Positions 17,047 to 37,540 of a stretch of 64,000 nucleotides of DNA are shown here, piece after piece. The notes beneath the pieces are model-generated. The model made no database searches, was not told the DNA's origin, and saw only the letters and a list, made by a program, of their open reading frames with translations. This stretch comes from Armadillidium nasatum (Eukaryota > Arthropoda > Malacostraca > Isopoda > Armadillidiidae). Each line of letters starts with the position of its first letter. The stretch's first letter is position 1. The stretch is from NCBI GenBank assembly GCA_009176605.1, contig SEYY01008360.1, positions 1-64,000 on the forward strand, read 5' to 3'. A program made the position numbers and the translations under genes.

Positions 17047-18063
17047 TTACACTACTATATATTTAGCTCAAAATTTTGAGCTTATTTTTTTGTACAAAAT
17101 ATTGAATGGTTGTGGACCACTCACACTACACAAAAATATTGCACAAAATTTCAGTGCTGACTATTATTATATTAATATATCGTTAAAATTACATCGATAT
17201 TTCATTCAATATATCAGTAGCTAAAATCCGCTCTAATTTGGCGCGAAAACCGTTCCATTTTCGAGCGAAATTCAAAAAAAAAAAACTTCTAATTTCCCGC
17301 GAAAACACAAATGCCGGTCTAATTCCGCTAAAATTTCCCACCTTGGGGGTTTTCTAGCAAAAGCTGTTCTAATTCCGGTCTAATTTTCCCCCCATAGGGG
17401 GAAAATCGATTATTGGGTGCACTATCGATGGGAATTCCGTTCTACTTCCGGACGGAACTAGAACGGAATTCCCATCGATAGTGCACCCAATAATCGGATA
17501 AATTTCCGAAATAATCGAAAAATAATCGATTTTTCCCCCCTAAGGGGAGAAATTAGACCAGCATTTTGCTAGAAGCCCCCAAGGGGGGAAATTAGAGCGA
17601 AATTAGACCGGCACATGCGTTTTCGTGGGAAATTAGTTTTTTCTTGAATATCGCGGGAAATTAGAACGGTTTTCGCACCAAATTAAGAGCGGAAAAATAG
17701 ACCGGCAAACTAAAAGGGCAAATTAGAGCGGATTTTAGTTACTGATATATCGAATGAAATATCGATGTAATTTTAACGATATATCGATATATCAATAATA
17801 ATATTTATTTAAATACTCCTTTAACACTGCACACAATACAACTACGCTACTTTCAACCACCGGGTTTCCCCTGGGCAAAGAAACGTATGCGGCTATGGCT
17901 AGTACAACGCGATGCGCCCTACTTCCATCACGAATGTTTAGTTGGCACTGAAATTATGTGCAAAATTTTGTGTAGTGTGAGGGGTCCACGACCATTCAAT
18001 ATTTTGTACAAAAATAAGCTCAATATTTGTGCTCAAAATTGAGCGAAATTTTTGCCAGTGTAA
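17047..18063. mobile_element. foldback element FB2 (right arm)
   Basis: Partner of 5392-6412: outer inverted repeats, a core palindrome at about 17157-17806 centred near 17455, and the asymmetric unique segment near 17810-17940. Confidence 0.72.
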
Positions 18064-18483
18064 GGGCTCCTTTAGTAAACTATTTTGCCTGTGTTTTTCA
18101 ATTTCAACATTCTCTTCATGCTGGAAACGTGCGCTCATTCGGCCTGTGCCGAAGAAGGGGAACCCCTCTCAGCCCTCCAATTACCGTCCCAATTCTTTAA
18201 CTTTCGTTCTTCCAAAATATTTTCGAATCTGTCCTTAACAGGTAGATTTAGAAACATCTCAATTCTTCAAATCTTATCTCTGATCATCAGTATGGCTTTA
18301 GTAAGAGACCCTCTACAGTTGATCTTCCTTCCCTTCTTTCTGACTCTTGGTCTTCCGCTCTTCGGCATTTCGGCGAATCTTTTGCTCTCGCCCTGGCACA
18401 AATCTTTGATTTATAAACATCCCTCTGTCAAAATCTATCCTTCTCTCTATAATATTCACTCATATTTTCTTTCCGGTCGATCT
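18064..18483 (+). mobile_element. LINE RT fragment between foldback elements (right arm)
   Basis: Plus-strand partner of 4974-5391: CWKRALIRPVPKKGNPSQP, SNYRPNSL, then GFSKRPSTVDLPSFLSDSW and LRHFGESFALAL. It is bounded by FB2 and FB1. Confidence 0.7.
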
Positions 18484-19538
18484 ATAGTAGAGTGTACTAA
18501 CGACAGGTCAACCTTTCTAGAAAACTAGAAAGGAGCCAGACAGGTATTTCCGTCGCCAGTGCACCAAATAATCGATAAATAATCGGAAAAATATCGATTT
18601 TCCCCCTAAAAGGGGGAAATTAGAACGACATCGGGGTTGAAACCCCGAAAGGGTGGAAATTAGATCGGAATTAGACTAGATTTGAGTTTCTAGACTTTCG
18701 CGCCAAAAATAGACCGGTTTTCGCGCCAAAACAGAACGGAAAATAATAATAATAATATTAGACTGGCAAAAAAATAGAACGGATTTTGGTCAGGAATATC
18801 GAATGAATGAAATATCGAACGAAAATCTCGATGATTTGAACGAACTATCGAAAAAATAATCATAATAATAACAATAATAATAATTTACTAAATACTACTA
18901 CTACTGGTACTACAATAATGATAATAATATAGACCGTCAAAATAGAACGGATTTTAGTCAGGAATATCGAACGAAAATATCGATGATTTGAAACGATATA
19001 TATTATTATTATTAGTTTATCGATTATTCGATATATCGCTTCAAATCATCGATATTTTCATTCGATATTCCTGACTAAAATCCGTTCTATTTTGACGGTC
19101 TATATTATTATAGTAGTAATAGTATTTAGTAAATTATTATTATTACTATTATTATTATTATTTTTATTTTTTCGATAGTTCGTTCAAATCATCGATATTT
19201 CATTAATTCGATATTCTTGACTAAAATCCGTTCAATTTTTTGCCAGCCTAATTATTATTATTTTCATCATTTAGTAGTTGTAGTAGTAGTACTAGTTTTT
19301 GCCTTTCTAATTTTTCCCGTTCTATTTTGGCGCTCAAGTGGCTAGAAATCTCGCGAAACTCAAATCTCGTTCTAATTTCCCCCCTTTGGGGAGTTTCAAC
19401 CCCGATGCCGTTCTAATTTTCACCACTTTAGGGGGAAAATCTTTAATTTTCCGATTATTGGGTGCACTGGCGACGGAAATACCTTTCTGGCTTGCTAGAA
19501 AGATTGACCCATCGTTAGTGCACCCTACACTACTATAG
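18484..19538. mobile_element. foldback element FB1 (right arm)
   Basis: Partner of 3956-4973. Termini are TATAGTAGAGTGTACTAACG and, inverted, AGTAGTGTAGGGTGCACTAA. About 210 bp compared with the left copy near one end gave only two or three differences. Confidence 0.7.
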
Positions 19539-20199
19539 ATTATATAAGGGTCTTATCCACCATGTATAGAGTACTGTTCTCTCATATGAGGCGGTTGTAA
19601 GGGGGAGGCATGGCTCTAGCTCTGCCTATCTTTTGGACAACGTAGAGTCTACGGCGAAAAAAACTAATAAACTGTCCCCTACTTTCAAACTCCCTTTATC
19701 CTCTGTATTTATCACGTGACTTTGGCACACAATCTCTTTCTATAGGTCTTATATTGGCAGGTGCTCGAGGTAACTGACCTTTCCCATTCCACCACCAATG
19801 CGTCGCCCTCTCAGCACGAGGAGTGTCGTGCACTCGCATCAATTTTGTGTGAATATTGCAAACTCTATGCTTGTCATTTTTCATGTTCTTATATTTACTC
19901 TCATTATATAAGGGTCTTCCACCATGTATTGAGTACTGTTCTCTCATTTGGGAGGCGATTGTGTGCGTGTGTGAGTGGGGAGGGAGTGGCTCTAGCTCTG
20001 ATCGTCTTTTGGACAAGGTTGAGTTTAAGGCAAAGAAACTAATAAGCTCTTCCCTAATTTCAAACTTCCCTGAACCTCTGTATCTGTCACTAGACTTTGG
20101 AACACAATCTCGCAGCACAAGGAGTGCTATGCACTCGCATCAATCTGTGTGAATATTGCAAACTCTATGCTTGTCATTTTCTGTTCTTATATTTTTTAA

Positions 20200-20200
<1 letters not shown>
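19539..20200 (+). mobile_element. LINE B-type RT C-terminal fragment, tandem duplicate (right arm)
   Basis: Two tandem copies of an RT C-terminal segment, both starting TATATAAGGGTCTT (19545 and 19906) and both ending in TTGCAAACTCTATGCTTGTC (19857 and 20156). Homologous to LINE B around 60750-60960. Mirror of 3380-3955. Confidence 0.68.
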
Positions 20201-24693
<4,493 letters not shown>

Positions 24694-24723
24694 AAATTTT
24701 AAATGGAGATAGTGTTTTATTTG

Positions 24724-24726
<3 letters not shown>

Positions 24727-24804
<78 letters not shown>
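24727..24804. repeat. (TA)n microsatellite
   Basis: TA run at the 3' end of LINE A copy 2. Confidence 0.97.
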
Positions 24805-24806
<2 letters not shown>

Positions 24807-27800
24807 TCCGGTGGGCAAAGGCCAGAAGCCTACCAAATTCCACCAGAGTTGGTAAAAATCTTATCCAGATCGAAGAAGGCCAACATGTACAGATACATGC
24901 GTTTGAAAGTATGCAAGTCAAAGGAAGTTGGGAAAACAGATAAATGGTGTGTGTTCCAGACTTTACCAGTAGAGTATACGTAAGACTGAGCATAGAGGTT
25001 AAGTCTAGGGTCTGAGAGTTGGACAGAGAAAGGATGAGACTGTGTAGAAAGGCGTGTCGCACGAGCTCTTCTCAATGGAGGATGTATGCGTCGAGACTTC
25101 ATAAGAGCAGTGTCCGTTGTAATAGCGATAGTAAAGAGAGAGTGACGCAACAACTCGACGGGCAGAAAAGGATTGGAGAGTTAGTAAGAGCAGGAGAGTT
25201 GATGAGACGAAAAGCCCTAGACTCCACCTTCTCAAGGAGAGCTGTATGAGTGGAACCACCTCAGATGTGTGACACATACTCCATACAAGGGCGAACAACA
25301 CCCCTATATAGAGCAAGCAAATGGGGTGGCGTGAAGTAATTCTGAAGGTGCCTCAGAACACTGAACCTCTTAGAAGCTTGTTTAGAAAGAGAAGTAATGT
25401 GACCTTTCCAAGAAAGATCACGAGAAAAGGATACGCCAAGATTATTAAGAACAGATGAAGGTTTGAGTTCTGTGTTTTCGAAGAAGATATCATAGTTGTT
25501 TGGAAGATTGTGTCGAATGGAGAGATGGAGGAACTGAGTTTTTGAGGCATTGAAAACAACCATGTTTTCTCTGCCCCAATTAGAAATACGTCAAAGATCA
25601 AAGGTTAGTTGCTCCAAGGCTACCCCCCTCTAGTTTATAAACTACTGTTGTGAGAGACGTCTTTCAAACTGGAAGGAGTAATGAAGGGTGGAATCATCAG
25701 CATAGGAGTGGATAGATGAGGTAATAGAGAGAAAGTCATTAATGAAAAGCAAAAAAAGTGTTGGGGATAGGACAGAACCCTGAGAAACACCACTATTAAT
25801 AGATTTAAAGGAAGAACGGTGGCCGTCTACAACAAATGCTACAGAACGACCGGAAAGGAAATTAGAGAGAAGATCACAGAGAGAAGGATAAATACCGAAA
25901 AAGGGAAGTTTAAAAATCAAAGCTTTGTGCCAGACTGTATGGAAAGCTTCCGATATGTACAGCGCGACAGCAAAAGATTCCCCGAAATGCTGAAGAGGGG
26001 AGGACCAAGAGTCAGAGAGATAGAAAGAAGATCACCAGTAGAGCGTTTCTTACGAAAGCCACACTGGCGATCTGAGATAAGATTAGAAGAATTGAGATGT
26101 TTCCAAATCTTCCTATTAAGGATAGAATCGAAAACTTTAGTGAGAACGGAGATCAAAGAAACTAAGACGGTAGTTAGAGGGTTGAGAGGAGTCCCCCTTC
26201 GGCAGGGTGCAAGCTCGGAAACACAAGTTTTGAGAACCACAGGAGGAATACCATCGGGACCATACGCCTTCTTAGTATTAAGCTCAGAGAGAGCAGAAAT
26301 GACATCTTTAGAAGAAATTCTAATTTTAGGCATAATTGAGTTAGATGGGGTTGAAGGAGGAGGAATAGCTCCGGAATCATCTAAGGTTGAATTAGAGTAA
26401 AAAGTTTGAGCGAAGAGTTCAGCTTTAGAAGAAGGTAAAACAGCAGTTGCGCCGTCGGAAGATATTAAAGGATGGGAAGAAGAAGAAGCAAAGCTTAAGT
26501 TGACCTTTTTTGCAAAATTCCAAAAAGAACGTGAAGAAGAGGAACCAGAAAGATTATTGCATTTTCTTCGGAGAAATGAGTTTATAGTGTTACGAATGAT
26601 ATGTTTTGCACGATTTCGGGATGAAATATATAGTAGCGTGACTTTCTGGAGTTTGAAAGACGATGGTAATCCCTGAAGGCAACATCCCTGCGGCGGATAG
26701 CGCATGAGCAAGCAGAGTTAAACCAAGGATTGTTAGGTTTAGTAGAAGGAAATGAATATGGAATGTACGCCTCCATGGCAGAGAGAATCACCTCGGTGAT
26801 TCGTTCTGCACATTCCGAGGAACCCTTCCCACGGAAGCAATAATCATTCCACGGGAAATCAAAGTACGACCGCAAGCCTGACCAGCTTGCGGCACCGAAG
26901 GGCCACAAATCTTTCCTTTCAATAGAAGGGGGTCTTTCCTGCGGAAGACTTGAAGAGATAGAAGAGGATACAGAGATAAGGTGATCGGAGGAACCCAGAG
27001 GAGGAAAGAGTTTAACAGTATAAGGAGAAGGATTAGAAGTTAGGAAAAGGTCTAGAATGTTGGGTTCATCTCCAAGACGATCAGGGATACGAGTAGGGAG
27101 CTACATCAACTGCTCAAGGTCGTTTTGGATAGCGAAATGGAAGGCACATTCACCAGCTGTATCATGAGAACTAGAAGAAAGCCACTGGCGGTGGTGAACA
27201 TTGAAATCACCTAATAATATGATGATTTTCAAGAAAGGAGAAGAAAAGAGAATGTGCTCTATTTTGGAGTTTAAATAGTCAAAGAATTTAGTATATTCAG
27301 TAGAATTAGGAGATAAATAAACTGAACAAATGAATTTAGTTGTTGAATGGCAAGAGAGCCTAAGCCATAAGGTGGAAAATTCGGAAGACTCCAAATTAGA
27401 GACACGAGAACAAACGACATCGGTGTGCACAACCACCACCTTTGGCTGAAAATTGAGGATCGAGACAGTAGGAGGAAACAATAGGATTTGCTATCAGAAT
27501 GCTCAAACATCTGAGTTTCGGTCAAGAATAAGAGAATCGATGTTGAACAAAGTGGAAATTGGAGTTAAGACCGCGAATGTTGCAGAAATTAATGAAAAAA
27601 ATAGACCGTGCATCAGGACAAGCTGGCAACTGTGTCTTGGTGGCACCAAACCAATCATCGGAGGCCACCAACTCCCAAGTGGTAAAGGGGGAAGGGGGTG
27701 GATGAAGGGTTTTTTATGAAGTCGCCCCCCGGGGCTTCTTCGAGGCTACCGAAGTTGACGCCATTATTGATTTAAAAAAAAAAAGGATGTGTTAGTATTA

Positions 27801-27895
27801 ATGTTTTATATGTGTAAAGGAGAGCTTACTCCGTGTAGAAGGTGAGCGCGAAAGGGAGCGAACCATTGGGCACCGGGATGGGATGGGAAGTAACC
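24805..27895 (-). mobile_element. LINE A copy 2, most complete RT core
   Basis: A minus-strand jockey/CR1-like LINE. It has a 5' leader near 27770-27895 (GGTTCGCTCCCTTTCGCG) and a start region MASTSVASKKPRG near 27760. The endonuclease has [10 protein letters not shown] near 27190-27220; [11 protein letters not shown] follows. The RT begins ISSKDVISALSELNTKKAYG then PDGIPPVVLKT near 26190-26320, with [18 protein letters not shown] near 26060-26115, INSGVSQGSVLSP near 25750-25800 and YADDST near 25685-25705. The fingers and palm A region carry an apparent compression (LILTLGPPLF replaces the normal spacing). Frames change several times. The conserved 3' hairpin lies at 24805-24830, with no A tail because TA follows. 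This copy shows what copies 1 and 3 lack. Confidence 0.88.
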
Positions 27896-28475
<580 letters not shown>

Positions 28476-28575
28476 CAAGATTTTTCAGTTAGAGTTATGT
28501 GAGTAAGAGGGCAACGGCTTAGGCTAAACAGCTGACGCCTCATTTCCTCGATGCTCTCTATGAAAGAAACACAAC
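28476..28575 (-). CDS. SMG9: SMG9, penultimate exon with TEKSW motif
   Basis: A 100-bp minus-strand exon encoding 32 full codons, flanked by an acceptor ending TTATTTAG and a strong donor GTAAGC. The peptide FIESIEEMRRQLFSLSR then CPLTHITLTEKS aligns with human FQSLVSKLRSQVMSMAR then PQLSHTILTEKNW, close to the SMG9 C-terminus. It is separated from the previous exon by an 86-bp intron, and phases fit (1 in, 2 out, so the next base must complete a codon such as TGG for W). The conserved last segment of SMG9 (an aromatic- and arginine-rich tail of about 25 residues) should be the next exon downstream. I found no good match to it between here and the left edge of the window. Confidence 0.87.
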
Positions 28576-28661
28576 CTAAATAAGATAAAAATTTAAAAAT
28601 AAGGAGAAATTCCCATTGAAAAAAGTTAATTATTATTATATCAAACCAATGTATTACTAAC

Positions 28662-28815
28662 AATTATCTTGATAATTAAAATCTGGTATTAGAAACAAAT
28701 TGATGTTCAAATTCACAGATATGTTATTCACAGGGGGTGAAAATGTTCCACTACACATCCCAATCTGACTCTCGATACACAAGCTGGAATCACCAAGAGT
28801 TGTATGATACAATAT
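28662..28815 (-). CDS. SMG9: SMG9, next exon (154 bp)
   Basis: This 154-bp minus-strand exon encodes 51 codons plus one base and holds the stretch INLFLIPDF, which parallels VNLFLVPFM of human SMG9. Joined in phase 0 to the exon at 50221-50542, the distance from the Q-rich helix to this motif matches the human protein residue for residue (49 positions in my hand alignment). The acceptor reads TAATTTCCAG and the donor GTTAGT. The exon ends in phase 1, and the following exon begins with the two bases needed, so two independent phase checks agree. The rest of the exon is poorly conserved, as this linker is in the family. The intron separating it from the previous exon is 21.4 kb and packed with transposons. 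Confidence 0.83.

Positions 28816-31006
<2,191 letters not shown>

Positions 31007-31095
<89 letters not shown>
31007..31095. repeat. (TA)n microsatellite
   Basis: TA run. Confidence 0.97.
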
Positions 31096-31099
<4 letters not shown>

Positions 31100-31293
31100 T
31101 GATGGATCGGATGTCATTTTCTAATTTGCGGATGCGGATGTCGAATTTTTGAAAGTGCGGATGCGGATGTTGAATTTTTGAAAGTGCGGATGCGGATGTT
31201 GAATTTTCGAAAATGAGGATGCGGATGCGATGCGGATGTTGATTTTTGTGCGGATGCTGATCCGCATTTCGCATGCGGATGTGGATGCCATCA

Positions 31294-31298
<5 letters not shown>
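31096..31298. mobile_element. small hAT-like element with GCGGAT units and both ends
   Basis: Starts TTAGTGATGGATCGGATGTC and ends GTGGATGCCATCACTAA; the two ends are inverted repeats. The body is a GCGGATGCGGATG minisatellite with TTGAATTTT spacers on one side and a converging AATGAGGATGCGGATGC part on the other. No coding capacity. Flanked by TA on both sides. Confidence 0.62.

Positions 31299-31382
<84 letters not shown>
31299..31382. repeat. (TA)n microsatellite
   Basis: TA run. Confidence 0.97.
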
Positions 31383-31386
<4 letters not shown>

Positions 31387-32320
31387 ATATATATCGGTAT
31401 TATCGGTATTTTATTTTTATTTTTTTTTTTTATATTTTTTATATTTTTTTATTATTTGTATTTAGTAGGAAAATCGAACTAAATGATATTTAGGAACAAT
31501 ATATCAATTATTACAGAATTGTTTCTGACTGTATATGCCTTTATACACATGAGGCATTTTTCAGTGAGACGCTTGATATCGTTGTTAACACGTGGATACT
31601 TACAAATGTAAAAACCTGTGTAAAAGTAATACTATTTGAAAATAAAAATACGAACTTTAATTGTATTTAAACCCCAAACCAAAGATAATATAAAACAAAG
31701 ACAGTTTTGAAGAAACAAGGTAAGAATTTATTTTATTTTTTACAACTAAGAAGAAAGTAGGCTGTATAGGCTAGGTCTGTTATTGCAAACTTGGTAAACC
31801 ACAGTTCGAGACAAATAAATTATATAAAACAACAACAGAATAAATAAACAACAGGATAACTTTTCAAAGGTTTTTGAAAAATAAATAAATAATAAATAAA
31901 ACATTTTTATTACCGAAGCTTGGGCCTCATTATCGTAAGCAACGCTTAGCATCCACGTGAAGCCTATAAAATAATACAAGCCCAGAAATAAAAATAAAAT
32001 AACTGAAATTTTATGAATTAATAAAAATTTTATGATATTTAAATACTTTAGGCATTCAACTGATATTAACATAGAACCAAAAGCTACACTGGCAAACGTA
32101 TACCACAGAGCTAACAGGATAATATCGAACTTTATTTAGCTACAATATTCTTAAGGCTTCATTAGCATAATAATGGAAAGTGAATTATAGTGAAAGAGTG
32201 TAGCAAATAGTGATATTTAATATTATAAATAAAATTTAAACAGAAACTAAGTTATAACCTAGGAAAAAAAATTTATTTGCCATAACATTGTGAAAATAAA
32301 TAAATAAATAAAATAAACCT

Positions 32321-32323
<3 letters not shown>
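31383..32323. other. AT-rich intron with a possible integrase zinc-finger fossil
   Basis: The minus strand near 31530-31610 reads a short stretch resembling the NDIK...C..C end of a retroelement integrase zinc-binding domain (KRLTEKCLMCIK). It is too short to assign further. The rest, 31640-32323, shows no recognisable element. Confidence 0.35.

Positions 32324-32408
<85 letters not shown>
32324..32408. repeat. (TA)n microsatellite
   Basis: TA run. Confidence 0.97.
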
Positions 32409-32410
<2 letters not shown>

Positions 32411-32564
32411 CAGTTTTGAAATAGTAATCCAAAATATAAAAACGTTTTCCGTAAAAAGATTAATATTTCAAGCAATAACTTGTGTATAATGTTAATGTTT
32501 TTAAAAAGTTAAAACCAAGTAATAAATAAAAATAAAGCTTTTTCTTATAAAAATAATTATTATT

Positions 32565-35500
32565 TATGTATAAGGATATAAACTATTAATTTAAAAAAAC
32601 ATTCAAAATATAATGTAAATTGTATATATTGCTATCCAGATTCTTAGTGTACTTCTAGTGCCTTTTTTATTTCATTTTCGAGCCTAAAACTAATTTTCCC
32701 GGGAAACTCGGAAGCTAAAACCAACTAAAAAAAAAAAAAACTATTATAAAATATAAAACATATTTCTTTTATGTTATATTATATTTGCAACAAAAAAATG
32801 TTTGTATTAAAAATTCCAATTTTAATGTATTTTGGTATGTAATATTTAAATATATTCATTAATAAAATTTTGTATATTATTTCGATATGATTTTATAAAA
32901 CTTTTGTAATAATAAGGTTATAAGCCATTTTTGTTAAAATTAAGATGAATTAAAGTGAAAAACAAATAATGTTAACTGATCCTTTACATTTAGAGATAAT
33001 TTCAAAAGGTCATTAGTAAATATTGTTACATTCACTTTATTCAAGAAACCGAAGAAGCCGCCGCGCTGTCCAGAAGAAGACGTCCAAAGCAGAGGGAAGA
33101 AGAAGTCGCCACTACAGCAGCAGAAGAAGAAGTTCCCTCGCCTCTGCTCACGAAAGGATACTCAGTTTGGCAGACCATTTGCCCTCGACTGTGGTTCCTC
33201 CTTTGAAGTAACCTTTCATTTGAGGCTACAGACGGTCCGCAAGCTTGAAGAAAAATGGTGGCTACCACACGCCTACCAGTTGGCATTCCACAAGGGGACA
33301 TTGAAAACACCCAGCCTCCTGATCTATCCCCCTTCGCCCTACAAAAAGTAGTAACATCCAGCAAAACATATTTGGTGACCCTATAGTGTATCCAGTTCAC
33401 TGGACAAGTAAAATATGGACCCGAACACCCAAAACTCTCAAGAAGGAGCAGAAGATGGAGTCATCTCTTCTGTGAAAATAAAGCCGCCAACTTTCTCTGA
33501 AACCTCCGTACCAACATGGTTTTGAGTCCTGGAAGCCAAATTTCATTTGGCAAGAATATCAATGACAAGAACCAAGTACTTCAATGCTTTACCTCAACAC
33601 CCTACTGAAGTTTTGGACAGAATTTCGCAACCAGAGCTGGAAGCAGAGGACTTTGATAACTCAAAAAAGGCAGTTACTACCACTTTTGAAAAGTCAAAAC
33701 TGGAACTTTTTTAACGATCTTATGTCCAAGCAAACTTACAGTGGCAAGCCCTCTATCTATCTACTGGACATGCTCAGACAGGCCGGCAAATTAAACATAG
33801 GAGAAGACATCGTAAGAATGCAGTTTTTGGAAGACTCTCCCTGGCCACGTACGAACTGCATTAGCTTCCCACACTACCCTCAAGCTTCAACAACTGGGAG
33901 AACTCGCCAATGACTTACTGATGATGGCCCATTCTACTACAGTCATGGCCGTATCACCACCATCTGCAATAGTTTCTACCTCAACAAGATCTCCAAGACC
34001 TACAAATAACACTTCTGTTGGCCTCAAGCCTTTCCATCAAAATCAGAGACTAAAATTTGTAGAGGTCATATCTTCTACGGCCCAGATTCAAAATCTTGCA
34101 AGCACTGGTGCAAATGGCCTCACAAGACAGGACTAAATATCCTACCAAATTCTAGGCCACCTTCAAGATCTTCTTCACCTGCCCCGTCAGAAAACTAGAG
34201 GAGCGGACTGATATCTGTGCCATATCCAGTTCGCAACTTGCAATTACAACCAAGATCTTTGGCAAAAGTACCTTATTTCTACTCGACACTAGAGCTTCAA
34301 TCAGTAGTTTACCTTACTCCATGGTTTCCAACATGACGCTCTTTCCTTCAAACATCACCTGTTCCGCAGCTAATGGTTCGCCTATCAAGTGTTTTGGGGA
34401 AATAGTGACATGCATCACCATTCCAAAATTAAGAAAATTTAACTGGACCTTCATCGTTGCAGAAGTCGCAATGCCTATCTTAGGAATGGATTTCCTCCAT
34501 CATTTCAACCTTCTCATCGATTGTGGCAAGAAAACTCTACGTGACACCCATACTACTCTTCTAGCATCTTTACAATCGTCCTCCATGGAAGTTCCAATCT
34601 TTTCAAGCTCAACTTTCAAATTGAAAACCCTGTCATAACGTCTCTACTACAGGAATATCCATCAACTAATGGACCCTGTCATTAAATTGAAACTGGTGAT
34701 TCTCCTCCAGTTTTTGCAAAAGCTCGTCGCATTCCGGATGATAAATTAAAAGAAGCAAAAGCGGAATTTGACATCCTCCTCAAGAGTGGAATCATCAGAC
34801 CAAGCAAATCTTCATGGGCATCACCTCTATATCTCGTGCCTTTAAAAAGACACTAGGAACTTGGAGACCCTGTGGAGATTTCAGAGCTTTAAATAATATT
34901 ACAAAACAGGATAGATATCCTATCCCAAACATCCAAAGTCTGTCTCAACGTCTTCACCACTCAACTATATTTTCAAAAGTAGATCTTCAGCAAGGATAAC
35001 ATCAAATCCCTATTTGCCCAGACGATGTAGAGAAGACCGCAGTCATCACTCCGTTTGGTCTCTATCGAATTTCTCTCTATGCCGTTTGGACTCAAAAATG
35101 CTGGAGCAACTTTCCAAAGAGTGATGGATTCCATTTTCAGAGATCTCCCATTTGTGTTCACATACTTAGATGACTGTCTTATCTTCTCAAATTCAAAAGA
35201 GGAACACGAAACTCATCTCAAATACGTTTTTCAACTACTTCTGGAAAACTTCCTTCAAAATTTCATTGGAGAAATGTGAATTCTTCAGGACCTCACTTAA
35301 CCTTCCTTGGTTACAAAGTTTCTTCAGAAGGATTAACGCCTCCCTCAGAAAAGAAAGAAGCAATCACAGCTTTTCCTCTTCCTTTCTGATTCAGCTGCAT
35401 TAAGAAGATTCCTCGGGATGATTGGCTATTACAGAAGATTCATTCCAAACTTTGCTAAAATCATTTTTCCACTTTCAGAAAAAGCCAAGATTCACCCAAA

Positions 35501-36555
35501 AGATAAACACCTTTCTTGGACTGAGGAAGAAATTGCAACTTTTCAAGAAATAAAAGAAGCCCTTCAAGAAATAAAAGAAGCACTTCAAAACGCAACAATG
35601 CTTCCTTTCTCCTTGCCTAACGTAACTCACTTGCAACTGGTAACAGACAGCAGTCAGACGTCTATTGGAGCAGCTTTACACCAGATGATTGATGGTCAAC
35701 CTGTCCCCGTAGATTTCTACAGCAAGAAGTTATCAGAACCACACTGAAAATATTCAGCATTTGACAAAGAACTCCTAGCAGCTTACTACTCTGTTCTTCA
35801 TTTCAAGCACATGTTAAAAAGAAAAACTGTCACCCTTTGTACGGATCACAAACCTCTAGTTTCGGCTTTCTACTCCAAGAATCCTGCAAAAAGTGACTGT
35901 CAACAACATCTCTCCGTTCTCAATTAATAAATTACTTCATGTACTAGAGGAGAAGACAATATCGTAGCAGACACTTTCTCTCGGATCTCTTTGGTTACTG
36001 TGGATGCTGTCGATTTGCCTGCTATCGCCCAACTTCAAGAAACGGATGAGGAAATCAAACAATATCAAACACGCCTTCGTAGCTATCCTCTTCAGGACAA
36101 CCTCAAGATATGGCGTGAAACCTCTACTTCTCATCCTCGTCCTTTTCTTCCGAAATCTTCTCGCCTACAGATATGTACTAATTTGCATCAAATGTCTCAT
36201 CCTGGAATTAAAAGATCACTACGGTTAATGAACACAATATATTTTTGGCCTTGCATGGATTGTGACATCAGACTTTTCGTCCGCACATGTGAACAGTGCC
36301 AAGCTTTTAAGGTCCACCGTCACAACAAGCAGCCTATTACTCCAGCGAAACCTTCTTCAAGATTTGAAACAGTGCACACATCGACATCGTTGGCCCATTT
36401 CCTCCCTCAGCTACCTGCGGTTCTTCATCTCCAGTTTTTTATCTACTTACCTGCATCGATCGGAACACAAAGTGGACAGAAGCATTTCCTATAACCAACA
36501 CTACTGCTAAATCAGTAGCTTACGCCTTTATGCAGTGGATATCAAGATTTGGCGT
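32565..36555 (+). mobile_element. Ty3-type LTR retrotransposon, broken and 3'-truncated (fossil)
   Basis: Parts in order: 5' LTR about 32565-33365 (homologous to 21501-22435); a primer-binding-like TGGTGACCC near 33373; Gag about 33418-33900 (start MDPNTQNS); a retropepsin-like site near 34285 (LDT-AS); RT about 34690-35290 with CGDFRALNNITKQDRYPIP and YLDDCLIFS; RNase H about 35400-35960 with a TDSSQTSIGAAL box; integrase zinc finger about 36190-36310 (HPGIKRS ... CEQC) and the beginning of the core. The sequence stops near 36555 against a different LTR-like block, with no chromodomain or 3' LTR of its own. Around eight or more breaks are spread through the coding part, so it is an old copy. 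The closest lineage cannot be fixed by eye. Confidence 0.85.
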
Positions 36556-37540
36556 TGTGGTAGGGGACCTAATTAAAGGAAGTTTTGTTATAAAGGTGAA
36601 GGGAAATTTCGGTGGTTGTTTTTATGTTAAATTAAGAAAGAAAATAATCATAAAATAAATAAATAAGATATTTAAAATGGAAAAAAGATTAGAAATAATT
36701 AAAGGTGAATAAATAAAGAAAGAATAATAAAATATATAAAATTGGTGTAGGTATGTAGGTAACCATGAACCATGATAATTAAAAAATAATTATACAATAG
36801 AAATAAGAAAACAAGAAATCGAACACTGTGAAGGAAACAAATCAGCTTAGGGTGTCCTATTGTAGTTTGAAATTCAACATGGCGGATGAACAATCTTAGA
36901 AAACAAAAGATCAGAGTCCAAAAAATACTGACACGGGCAGGAGAAAATTGTTACAACCGTTCTTGAAAATGCTAAAATAGTCAAACTTCGTACCTCCGAC
37001 AACATTTACGAGAGCTCAGTTATTGAAAATTTTTGCGGAGGATTCATTCTGTTTTTGCGGCTGATGAGTCAAGTAGTGTTAAAAGAAAAAAGTTTCCTTG
37101 ACTTAAATATACGCTTAGAAATTGGTAAATTATGCAAAAGAATTTAATAATAATTCTATTCGTTTGATATTGATATAGTTTGATAAATTTTGATAGTATT
37201 GAAAAGTTATATAAAACTTTGATGTTTTTATATTACAATTTAAAACTCGCTTGAGGTATTGCGACTTATTTTAAATTAGTTTGAGATATTGAGATTTAAT
37301 TTAAAACTCGTTTGAGTTATACGAATAAGATACATCAACCAACAACCTCGTCCTTACGAAAAGGAGAAGAGGACGCAACAATTCGATCCATAACATCGTC
37401 CTTACGAAAAGGAGAAGAGGACGCAACAATTCGATTAATAACACCACCACGGGAATCAACAAAAATTTGCGTGAGTGTTAACGTTAAATTATATTTTTAT
37501 TGTTTTTCTGATTGGTTATATAAGGTTGTGCAATATATCT

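Noticed and set aside
31913-31964. Exon-like peptide (FTWMLSVAYDNEAQAS) with acceptor and donor on the minus strand
   Set aside because: Only about 17 codons, no recognised family, and the SMG9 phase joint across this interval is already satisfied without it.
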